Shown: positions 1 through 5,037 of the stretch, in pieces
Numbering within the stretch: position 1 is the stretch's first letter
Layout: each line of letters begins with the position of its first letter
Source: Acidobacteriota bacterium
GTDB taxonomy: Bacteria > Acidobacteriota > Terriglobia > Terriglobales > Acidobacteriaceae
Direction: 5' to 3'
Assembly (NCBI GenBank): GCA_003225655.1
Contig: QIAW01000149.1
Span: 1-5,080 of the forward strand
DNA length: 5,080 nt
The notes under the pieces: generated by a model
The model's database searches: none
What the model was told of the DNA's origin: nothing
What the model saw: only the letters and a program-made list of their open reading frames with translations
Translations under genes and position numbers: made by a program

Positions 1-1908
1 ACGACTCTTGTAGGCCCCGGGCGAATAACCTTCCGATGCCACGCTGCTGCTGAGACCATGTTCTGAACCGTATACGACCGAAGAGATGGAGTGGATCTTT
101 CCTTCGGCGAAATCTTCGAGCTGCTGTTTAGAAACACGGAAGATTCCTTTGTCACAACTCATCCATAGATTTTGCCGGTTATCTTCGACCATGTGATAGA
201 TCGCTTCGCAATAAAGCCCGTCATTCACGGTGTAGTTTGTGAATCTGCCATTCTTGAGTCTGCTCAAGCCAGAGTAGGTTGCAATCCAGAGGACCCCACT
301 CGAATCCATGTACACGCTGTCAACGAAGCTGTTTACCAGGCCATCGCTTTCGCGATAGACACGAAACTTGCCATCTTGATAGCGTCCCAGGCCGGCCTTG
401 GTCGCCATCCAGAGTTCCCCCTCCTCGCCTTCAGCCAAATCGCGGATGCTGAGACCCCCCATGATGTCGGAAGGGAGTCCGTTTTGGGCAGTGTAAACGC
501 TGTATGTGGTGGCACTCTCATCTTTGAACCGGAAGAGCCCCTGAGTTTCATCTGTCCCCACCCAGATGGCGCCCGAGCGGTCTTCAAAGATGGTCCGGGC
601 GTACACACCAGGAATCACATTCTGAAATGTCGTGGATTCCGGGGCACAAGGCCCGCCGGCACACCGGAGGGGAGCCCGCGAGCGGTACACTCCAAAATCT
701 TCTAAAGAGACCCACAGGCGCCCGCTTCGGTCTTGCGCCAGCGAGATAACGCGGTTGCTAGGCAGGCCATTCCTGGCGGAGTAAGGAATGAATGCGCCGT
801 TCCGAAAGGCAATCAATCCTTTGTAGGTGCCAATCCAGAGAGTTCCTGTGTCATCTTCCATGACAGCCTGGGTCTCATCACTGTTGAGTCCATTCTCTTT
901 CGTGTAACTGACAAACTCGCCTGGATGTAAACGGATCAATCCGTCGTAGGCGGTTCCTACCCATAGGTTTCCTTCGCGGTCATCAGAGATGGCGGTTATA
1001 GGCACATGGGCAACCTCGACAGGTAACTGGGACGAAGATATTTTCCCGTTTTGGTAACGGTTGAGGCCGGCGTTCGTGCCGATCCAGAGATTACCTTGGG
1101 CGTCTTCATCGAGAGCTTGAACCAGGTTGGAAGACAAGCCATCGGCGCTGGTGTAGTGGGTCGATCGCCCGTCTTTCAGCCGGAACAGCCCATCATTGGT
1201 GCCGATCCAGAGCGCTTGTTGCCGGTCGCGATAGAATGCCTTAATGGGAGAGTTGGGCTTCGGCTCGCCCTCTACGTGGGGAACAATTTTCCCATTGTAG
1301 AACTTGCTAATGCTGCCATTCCGTGTGGCGATCCAAACACTGCCATCGGAGTTGCAATTGAGCGCCGGAACGCCGCTGTCGGCCAGCCCATCGCTGGCGG
1401 TGTAATTGGTAAAGCGTCCATCTTTAAAGCGGCTCAGACCAGTCCATGTGCCGATCCAGATGCCGCCTTCCGTGTCTTTGCAAATCGAGGCGGTGAAATC
1501 AGAGAGCAGCCCATTCTGCGTGGTGTAGACCGTGAACTGCCCGTCTTTGAACCGGCTCACGCCGCCGTGGGTCGCGATCCAGAGGCTTCGATCGTCTCCC
1601 TCGACCAGCGCCTTGATATCGCTTTCCGGCAGTTGGTTCCGGTTGCGCGCGTCGAAGGTGGTAAAGCGCACGCCATCGAACCGGGCCAGACCCTGCCTGG
1701 TCCCCACCCAGATGTAGCCGTCGCTAGTCTGGAGAATGGCAGAGACACTATTCTGCGGCAGGCCTTGCGGTTGTTGTCGAATGTCCAGCACCTTCCATCC
1801 CGGCTCCGTTTTAGGAGCCAGAGCGAAAGCCTGTGCATGGAAGAGCAACGCAACCAGAAAAAGCACCGCTGCGAACAGATCGAAGTTCCGAGAAGATGAC
1901 TCCGGCAT
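1..1908 (-). CDS. Two-component regulator propeller (Reg_prop) sensor, N-terminal part, runs off left edge
   Basis: The frame stays open for 636 codons from an ATG at 1908 to base 1 with no stop. After a signal-like segment (hydrophobic run at about residues 11-29, probable cleavage after AFA) come thirteen blades marked by W-[IVM]-[GA]-T at residues 67, 110, 151, 192, 234, 275, 316, 358, 399 (WVSL), 449, 500, 541 and 582 (WMSC). The period is about 41 residues, typical of Reg_prop repeats, with 'NGL' or 'DGL' turns between many blades. Families with about fourteen such repeats form two seven-bladed periplasmic propellers, normally followed by a Y_Y_Y domain, a membrane helix and a histidine kinase or other output. 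Those parts would lie left of base 1 and are not seen. Blades 9 and 10 are separated by an extra loop with Cys416 and Cys421. An in-frame ATG at 1944 would add 12 residues; neither start has a clear ribosome binding site. The ligand cannot be told from the sequence. Confidence 0.9.
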   Translation of the reverse strand, partial: MPESSSRNFDLFAAVLFLVALLFHAQAFALAPKTEPGWKVLDIRQQPQGLPQNSVSAILQTSDGYIWVGTRQGLARFDGVRFTTFDARNRNQLPESDIKALVEGDDRSLWIATHGGVSRFKDGQFTVYTTQNGLLSDFTASICKDTEGGIWIGTWTGLSRFKDGRFTNYTASDGLADSGVPALNCNSDGSVWIATRNGSISKFYNGKIVPHVEGEPKPNSPIKAFYRDRQQALWIGTNDGLFRLKDGRSTHYTSADGLSSNLVQALDEDAQGNLWIGTNAGLNRYQNGKISSSQLPVEVAHVPITAISDDREGNLWVGTAYDGLIRLHPGEFVSYTKENGLNSDETQAVMEDDTGTLWIGTYKGLIAFRNGAFIPYSARNGLPSNRVISLAQDRSGRLWVSLEDFGVYRSRAPLRCAGGPCAPESTTFQNVIPGVYARTIFEDRSGAIWVGTDETQGLFRFKDESATTYSVYTAQNGLPSDIMGGLSIRDLAEGEEGELWMATKAGLGRYQDGKFRVYRESDGLVNSFVDSVYMDSSGVLWIATYSGLSRLKNGRFTNYTVNDGLYCEAIYHMVEDNRQNLWMSCDKGIFRVSKQQLEDFAEGKIHSISSVVYGSEHGLSSSVASEGYSPGAYKSR

Positions 1909-2003
1909 GGCGCTAACCGCTTCGAGCGTGCGACCGGAAAGCATGAGGGTCGGGTGCTTGCTGTATTCGAGAAAATCCGGTCGTTTCGCGGGTTTCGCGC
2001 ACA

Positions 2004-2009
2004 AGTATA
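2004..2009 (-). promoter_or_regulatory. Possible -10 box for the propeller gene
   Basis: Read on the minus strand this is TATACT, five of six matches to the sigma-70 -10 consensus, lying 60 bases ahead of the ATG at 1944 and 96 ahead of the one at 1908. No recognisable -35 hexamer lies 16-18 bases upstream, so this is only a weak candidate. Confidence 0.2.
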
Positions 2010-2070
2010 CTGCAAAACCAGAGCGGCGGAGGCCGCCAATACTCAAAGAGGTAATGATTCAGTTTGACGT

Positions 2071-2116
2071 AGCGCCGGCGTCCCGCCGGCTGTCGTGTGG
2101 GCCATCTTGCCCACAC
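2071..2116. repeat. Double-hairpin palindromic element (REP-like)
   Basis: Two perfect hairpins stand four bases apart. The first pairs GCCGGCG (2074-2080) with CGCCGGC (2084-2090) around a TCC loop. The second pairs GTGTGGGC (2095-2102) with GCCCACAC (2109-2116) around a CATCTT loop. Twin GC-rich hairpins in an intergenic position are the layout of REP/BIME elements, and the wording resembles palindromes I remember as scattered in acidobacterial genomes. The family identity is from memory. Other copies would have to be found in the genome. Confidence 0.55.
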
Positions 2117-2192
2117 CTCCTGTGAGTGGATATCTCAACTTGTACCACTCGTCCGGGATGGCTGTAATCACGGAGATTAAACCTTGCTATAT

Positions 2193-2277
2193 CCCAGCGC
2201 CGGGAGGCGCGAAAAGAGAGTAGCCCACCGCGAAGCGGTGGGTAAACTGGAAAATGAGTTTAAAGCCCCAGCGGGGC
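2193..2277. repeat. Triple-hairpin palindromic element (REP-like)
   Basis: Three successive hairpins occupy 85 bp: GCGCC/GGCGC (2197-2201 with 2206-2210, loop GGGA), CCCACCGC/GCGGTGGG (2224-2231 with 2235-2242, loop GAA) and GCCCC/GGGGC (2265-2269 with 2273-2277, loop AGC). The order and loop sequences resemble a composite interspersed repeat I associate with Acidobacteriota. REP elements of this sort are often mobilised in trans by RAYT transposases; no such gene is in the window. Confidence 0.5.
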
Positions 2278-2351
2278 GACATCTGCTAAAGAGCTTGCGC
2301 GTCGCACATTTACAAAATGGCTCTTAAAACGGTCTAAAGCTAAGAACTAAG

Positions 2352-2370
2352 AGCTGTTTTTAAAACAGCT
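2352..2370 (-). terminator. Possible terminator overlapping the radical SAM stop codon
   Basis: AGCTGTTTT and AAAACAGCT (2352-2360 and 2362-2370) form a perfect 9-bp inverted repeat around one base. On the minus strand the stop codon TAA (2362-2360) lies in its centre. It is followed by a moderately T-rich stretch (CTTAGTTCTTAG). It could be an intrinsic terminator, but the stem is AT-rich and the T run is broken. Confidence 0.35.
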
Positions 2371-2890
2371 TCATTTGTTCTTCCTGCCACTCTGGTGTTT
2401 GTATGAATCTGCGCTCCCGCCGCCTTGGCCGAAAGTTATGCTTCTGCAGCAGGCGGTCCATGAGCTTCGAGATGCGCTCGTGATAGGACTTGGAGAGGAA
2501 GGCACCCTTGGCATAGCGCTGTTTGTATCCCTCAACTAAGTGAGGGAACTGCTCTGCCAAAAAGGGCATGAAGACCTTTTCCGAGCAAGGCTTCAGATAC
2601 AGAGGATTGGCATGAATGCGGTGCGCGCCTGCCTCCAGAGCGGCAGCGACGACCGATTCCAGATTGGCAACCGAATCAGTGATTTCGGGCAAAACAGGCG
2701 CGCAGTTGACGCCTACACTCAACCCGGCGTTAGCCAGTTCGCGGACCGTCTGCATGCGTAGATCGGGCCTCGGCGCCCGCGGCTCCAGAATTCTTGCCAG
2801 TTCAATATCCATGGTGGTGACCGTCACGTGCACGGAAAGATGGTTGTTCTCGGCAAATTTACGCAGCAGCTCAACGTCGCGCACGATCAA
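2360..2890 (-). CDS. Radical SAM protein, C-terminal fragment
   Basis: This 176-residue frame could begin at TTG 2890-2888, which overlaps the TGA that closes the N-terminal fragment (TTGA). Its first 22 residues after the start repeat the end of the previous fragment because of the 71-bp duplication. It continues with the second half of the barrel (TTMD, ARILEPRAP, CAPVLPEITDS) and the basic C-terminal tail ending in MKLF; members I remember end similarly in a -LF. No ribosome binding site precedes the TTG. Separate translation by re-initiation at the TTGA overlap is possible but unsupported; it is best read as the downstream half of the broken gene. Confidence 0.6.
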   Translation of the reverse strand: MIVRDVELLRKFAENNHLSVHVTVTTMDIELARILEPRAPRPDLRMQTVRELANAGLSVGVNCAPVLPEITDSVANLESVVAAALEAGAHRIHANPLYLKPCSEKVFMPFLAEQFPHLVEGYKQRYAKGAFLSKSYHERISKLMDRLLQKHNFRPRRRERRFIQTPEWQEEQMKLF

Positions 2891-2962
2891 GCCGTCACGT
2901 GCACGGAAAGATGGTTGTTCTCGGCAAATTTACGCAGCAGCTCAACGTCGCGCACGATCAAG
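2821..2962. repeat. Exact 71-bp tandem duplication inside the radical SAM gene
   Basis: Bases 2821-2891 and 2892-2962 are identical over all 71 positions, and the flanking bases differ on both sides (2820 A against 2891 G; 2892 C against 2963 G), so the unit is exactly 71 bp. As 71 is not a multiple of three, the copy shifts the reading frame. The absence of any mismatch indicates a very recent event or an assembly artefact. Confidence 0.97.
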
Positions 2963-3345
2963 GTGGATTTGGTGATGATTCCCAGGGAAAGTCCATGATG
3001 CTGCGCCAGCTCTTCCAGGATGGCGCGCGTAACCTCGTAACGGCGCTCGGCAGGTTGATAAGGATCGGTGGCCGCGCCCATGGCCATGCCCTCGCCTGGG
3101 CGGACTTTCTTCAGCTCCTGGCGTAGGAGCCAGCCGGCGTTCTGCTTGACGTAAATCTTGCGCTCGAAGTCCAGCCCGTCGCGCATCTCCATAAATTCAT
3201 GGGTGTAGCGCGCATAGCAATATTTGCACCCGAATTCACAGCCGCGATACGGATTGATGGTCCAGGAAAACGGCATGCGCTCAGCCTGGCAGCGCGTGAT
3301 CCAGCGCCGAGTGGGCAAGTCGTGATATTCAACGGTTTTCTTCAC
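2887..3345 (-). CDS. Radical SAM protein, N-terminal fragment
   Basis: This 152-residue frame holds the 4Fe-4S binding motif with Cys36, Cys40 and Cys43, followed by YARYTHEF, then TDPYQPAE at 93-100 and ITKS at 124-127. It is the first half of a radical SAM barrel. It ends artificially at HVTA when it runs from the second 71-bp copy into the first in the wrong frame. The nominal GTG start at 3345 has a GGAG directly touching it, with no spacing. There is no other in-frame ATG, GTG or TTG up to the TAG at 3460-3462, so GTG is probably not the natural start; the N-terminus more likely lies in the frame starting at 3440. Alone, the fragment lacks half of the fold. Confidence 0.6.
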   Translation of the reverse strand: MKKTVEYHDLPTRRWITRCQAERMPFSWTINPYRGCEFGCKYCYARYTHEFMEMRDGLDFERKIYVKQNAGWLLRQELKKVRPGEGMAMGAATDPYQPAERRYEVTRAILEELAQHHGLSLGIITKSTLIVRDVELLRKFAENNHLSVHVTA

Positions 3346-3447
3346 CTCCAGGGTCTGGCCGGAGGCTGCCAGCTTGGCCGGGCGATCCCTACCAGTTTCG
3401 CTTGGGGGAGGGTTTCGAAGAAGGATAGGGAGCCCGGCATATGTTCG

Positions 3448-3452
3448 CCTTT
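3448..3452 (-). promoter_or_regulatory. Ribosome binding site deciding the radical SAM start
   Basis: On the minus strand AAAGG lies seven bases ahead of ATG at 3440-3438, a normal spacing. The alternative GTG at 3345 has no properly spaced site. This argues that translation starts at 3440 and that the frame is broken downstream. Confidence 0.55.
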
Positions 3453-3461
3453 TATTCGCCT

Positions 3462-3490
3462 AAGATAAACCAGGTTGTTGCGGATGTCAA
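3462..3490 (-). promoter_or_regulatory. Sigma-70-type promoter for the radical SAM gene
   Basis: A perfect TTGACA -35 hexamer (3490-3485) is followed after 17 bases by TATCTT (3467-3462), four of six matches to the -10 consensus. Transcription would start near 3455, about 15 bases ahead of the ATG at 3440, leaving just enough leader for the ribosome binding site. Confidence 0.6.
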
Positions 3491-3606
3491 GAGGGATTTG
3501 GAAAAGAGTGGGGAAAGAGGATAAAGCCCAAGAGTGATACCGTGTTACTTTAGAGCTTTCTCACAATGATGTTGCATTACCGTGGAAAAGCACGGCGGCC
3601 GGGTGA

Positions 3607-3638
3607 CCCACCCTTCCGCGCTTTTTGCGGAGGGTGGG
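3607..3638. repeat. Strong GC-rich hairpin, REP-like
   Basis: CCCACCCTTCCGC (3607-3619) pairs with GCGGAGGGTGGG (3627-3638), twelve pairs with one bulged T, around a loop containing five T residues. It resembles a third type of palindrome that I remember from acidobacterial spacers. It is not placed behind either neighbouring gene as a terminator would be: it is about 390 bases past the stop of the upstream gene and ahead of the promoter of the next. Confidence 0.5.
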
Positions 3639-3872
3639 GATTTTCAGCACGCAGCTTGCGGGCCCGAGATCGGTTTCAACATCTGTATGGCCATATTTGG
3701 GTGCAGCAGATCAGCGGCCCCCAGACTCCCAGTGTGGTATCAAATTGCTAATTCTCGAGGAATTCTAAGCAATAATTCTTGAGATAGCATCCAGAATGCT
3801 GGTTTTGGTCTTTGCCTCGAAACTGCTTCTCGTAACTCTTTCGGGGTTGCTCTTTGAAAACCCATGACACAG

Positions 3873-3900
3873 ATCCGTGTTCATCCGCGTTGATCCGTGG
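3873..3900. repeat. Three 10-bp tandem units of the ATCCGYGTT type
   Basis: The plus strand reads ATCCGTGTTC, ATCCGCGTTG and ATCCGTGG in succession. On the minus strand this is the CACGGAT...GCGGAT...CACGGAT wording that I remember as a very common interspersed sequence in bacterial genomes and metagenomes. Its origin and role are unknown to me. A predicted peptide across it (PRINADEHG) is a familiar sign of a spurious reading frame. Confidence 0.6.
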
Positions 3901-3994
3901 CGAAAACAGGTTTTTCCATTGAGCTCGTGTTCCAGCTAGGCTCTCGTAACTTCTTTGTTCAGAATGGCTTACATGGCATTTCCCTAGTATGCAA

Positions 3995-4023
3995 GGGGGT
4001 TGCCCCCGCGCCCGCACAACCCC
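3995..4023 (-). terminator. Possible stem-loop after the GDGS-repeat gene
   Basis: GGGGG (3995-3999) and CCCCC (4003-4007) can pair around TTG; alternatively GGGGTTG (3996-4002) pairs with CAACCCC (4017-4023), which touches the stop codon. Either would form just after the gene on the minus strand. No T tract follows, so an intrinsic terminator is uncertain. Confidence 0.25.
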
Positions 4024-4820
4024 TAATTCTTGCGCAGTTGAATCGACCCATCTCCGGTACGCAGTTCCAGGGTGGGGCCGCCGCCGTTCAGCTTGCCCCG
4101 CAGGCTATTGTGATGTTTACTGCCCTGGCTGAGGGCGGTGAAGTCAGAATGAATGCTGCCATCGCCGGTGTGGGCATCCACATCAGCGGAGAGGTCCTCT
4201 GGCAAGCGCAGCTCAATGCTGCCATCGCCTGAGTGCAGATACCACGCGCCCACCATCTTCGATCCTCGATTTACATCGGCGTGAATGCTGCCATCGCCAG
4301 TCTCGATCTTCAGGGCGTCGAATCTGCCATCCACGTTGATGCCGCCATCCCCGGAGCGGGCTGATACCTCGCCGTCAATATCCTCGACGTGAATCGAGCC
4401 ATCCCCGGTATTCAAATACAAATTGCCGTGAAGCCGCGAGCCGCGAATGGAACCATCGCCCGTGTGGATGTCGAGATTGGCATCGCGTGGCAGGTTCACA
4501 TTCACATGGATAGAACGGTTGCAGAACAGGCAGAACCAGTCTCCGTGTGGAGTATGGACCTCAACCTCAACGCGGTCTCCCGACTGATGTTCTTCGATCC
4601 TTATGCCGTCGCCGCCGATGTGCCAGCCTTCGGTGTAAAGCGAAACGCTCACCTGCTTGCGGTCCCAAACCATGAACTCCACGGAGCCATCACCGGTGTT
4701 CAGGCGCAGCTCGGGTTTTCCCGAGACGGGATAATCCTTCTTCCATTCGTCCGCGCGAGCAGCACGACCGGCGACGATAAAAATCAGGAAAGCGGATACA
4801 AGCAGAAAGGTTCGCTTCAC
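4023..4820 (-). CDS. Secreted DUF4097-type beta-repeat protein with GDGS motifs
   Basis: The 265-residue product starts at GTG 4820 with a well-spaced ribosome binding site and ends at TAG 4025-4023. Residues 1-23 form a signal peptide (KR, a hydrophobic stretch LLVSAFLIFIVAG, probable cleavage at ARA-DE). The mature part is built of short beta-strand repeats, each closed by a GDGS turn: positions 43, 121, 139, 157 (GDGG), 175, 198, 219 and 256. Four consecutive motifs are exactly 18 residues apart, suggesting rungs of a beta-helix or stacked sheet. This pattern is typical of the DUF4097 'putative adhesin' group, whose biochemical role is not established. A Cys97-X2-Cys100 pair (WFCLFC) sits in the segment before the regular repeats. 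The protein is expected in the periplasm or on the surface. In related bacteria such genes can stand near ECF sigma and anti-sigma genes; none is in view. Confidence 0.85.
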   Translation of the reverse strand: MKRTFLLVSAFLIFIVAGRAARADEWKKDYPVSGKPELRLNTGDGSVEFMVWDRKQVSVSLYTEGWHIGGDGIRIEEHQSGDRVEVEVHTPHGDWFCLFCNRSIHVNVNLPRDANLDIHTGDGSIRGSRLHGNLYLNTGDGSIHVEDIDGEVSARSGDGGINVDGRFDALKIETGDGSIHADVNRGSKMVGAWYLHSGDGSIELRLPEDLSADVDAHTGDGSIHSDFTALSQGSKHHNSLRGKLNGGGPTLELRTGDGSIQLRKN

Positions 4821-4827
4821 GCCAATA

Positions 4828-4835
4828 TCTCCTCT
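4828..4835 (-). promoter_or_regulatory. Ribosome binding site supporting the GTG start at 4820
   Basis: The minus strand reads AGAGGAGA, and its AGGAG core ends eight bases before GTG 4820-4818. This good match and spacing fix the unusual GTG start. Confidence 0.7.
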
Positions 4836-4855
4836 GACAACCCTACACTCAGGCT

Positions 4856-4885
4856 GGTATACGCGCGCGGGCCGTAGAAAGTTCC
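4856..4885 (-). promoter_or_regulatory. Possible ECF-type promoter for the GDGS-repeat gene
   Basis: GGAACTT (4885-4879) is identical to the -35 element of sigma-E-like ECF promoters. It is followed after 17 bases by TATACC (4861-4856), about 35 bases ahead of the GTG start. The -10 part is not a typical ECF element, so the call is tentative. An envelope-stress control would suit a secreted product. Confidence 0.3.
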
Positions 4886-4910
4886 GGTTATTGCTGTGAA
4901 GGAGATCCTC

Positions 4911-4964
4911 TTAGTAGATGACATTTTAGTAGATGACATTGAGTCATTGGATCATTGAGTCATT
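4911..4964. repeat. Two adjoining short direct-repeat pairs
   Basis: TTAGTAGATGACATT occurs twice in exact tandem (4911-4925 and 4926-4940). Overlapping its end, CATTGAGTCATT occurs at 4937-4948 and 4953-4964, separated by GGAT. The array lies where the small upstream frame (4952-5032) stops resembling its family. It could reflect slippage or the edge of an inserted repeat. Confidence 0.85.
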
Positions 4965-5032
4965 TTCATGACCGTACAAATTGTTAGGTACAAGAGGGCC
5001 AACGCCATCTCGTCCACTTTGTCGTATTCCAT
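4952..5032 (-). pseudogene. Truncated start of a small DUF6429-like protein
   Basis: From ATG 5032 the frame reads MEYDKVDEMALALLYLT and then nine unrelated residues before TGA at 4954-4952, 26 residues in all. The first 17 residues match my memory of the N-terminus of DUF6429, a small family of about 70-80 residues that normally continues with a conserved AWKG...DWDALDRLHEKG section. That section is absent in all frames downstream, where direct repeats begin instead. The fragment is therefore probably a relic cut by repeat insertion or deletion. No convincing ribosome binding site precedes the ATG. The family match is from memory and could be mistaken. The function of the family is unknown to me. 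Confidence 0.45.
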
Positions 5033-5037
5033 GTGAC

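Larger units (their letters stand above)
1945..2359. other. Intergenic spacer with REP-like palindromes
   Basis: This 415-bp spacer between the radical SAM gene and the propeller gene holds no credible coding sequence. Its right two-thirds carry at least five small GC-rich hairpins in two clusters (2074-2116 and 2197-2277). The part from about 2280 to 2350 is AT-richer and contains the repeated words AAGAGC and GCTCTT, without a clear structure. Confidence 0.7.
2360..3440 (-). pseudogene. Radical SAM protein of the SplB/Rv2578c type, broken by two frame lesions
   Basis: As given, the gene is split into three reading segments. ATG at 3440 starts a 32-residue frame containing LVGIAR, which ends at TGA 3344-3342. 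A second frame continues with the radical SAM core, including the CEFGCKYC cluster motif (CX3CX2C), TDPYQPAE and ITKS, and stops at 2887-2889. A third frame carries the C-terminal half, with TTMD, ARILEPRAP and CAPVLPEITDS, and ends in KLF at 2362. Deleting one copy of the 71-bp tandem repeat joins frames two and three into 304 codons. Adding one base near 3370-3380 joins frame one, giving about 336 residues, close to the roughly 340 I recall for Rv2578c. The family (COG1533) binds a 4Fe-4S cluster and cleaves S-adenosylmethionine; its name recalls spore photoproduct lyase, but the substrate of this subgroup is unknown to me. The promoter at 3462-3490 and ribosome binding site at 3448-3452 support the 3440 start. 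Confidence 0.8.
3491..4022. other. Intergenic spacer with interspersed repeats and no credible gene
   Basis: About 530 bp separate the promoter of the radical SAM gene from the stop of the GDGS-repeat gene. Open frames of 61-89 codons exist on both strands but show no family signature and run through the repeats described separately (3607-3638 and 3873-3900). A short dyad and direct repeats of TAATTCTYGAG occur at 3749-3783. I see no RNA gene here. Confidence 0.65.

Noticed and set aside
172..705. Plus-strand open frame of 177 codons
   Set aside because: It lies wholly opposite the propeller gene and mirrors its repeats; no family features of its own are visible.
1051..1899. Plus-strand open frame of 282 codons with a repetitive peptide
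   Set aside because: It is the antisense shadow of the Reg_prop repeats. Its periodic ADPE/GRDPE words are the complement of the W-[IV]-G-T blades, and the minus-strand frame has a signal peptide and thirteen recognisable blades.
1557..2039. Minus-strand open frame of 160 codons overlapping the propeller start
   Set aside because: It is out of frame with the propeller repeats, rich in Arg, Ser and Cys, and overlaps the real signal-peptide region; it is a shadow frame.
2352..2370. Dyad considered as an attachment or resolution site
   Set aside because: Its centre is the stop codon of the gene and there is no integrase or matching partner site; a transcript-end hairpin is simpler.
3566..3751. 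Plus-strand open frame of 61 codons
   Set aside because: It crosses the GC-rich hairpin at 3607-3638 and shows no protein-like pattern; it is probably a by-product of the repeat.
3748..4017. Minus-strand open frame of 89 codons
   Set aside because: It translates the interspersed 10-bp motif (peptide PRINADEHG) and low-complexity spacer DNA; no ribosome binding site or family match.
4389..4877. Plus-strand open frame of 162 codons opposite the GDGS gene
   Set aside because: It is the antisense of the GDGS repeats. The minus frame has a signal peptide, a ribosome binding site and regular motifs.
4911..4964. Short repeats considered as a CRISPR array or replication iterons
   Set aside because: There are only two copies of each unit of 12-15 bases, with no spacers of constant length, no cas genes and no replication gene nearby.
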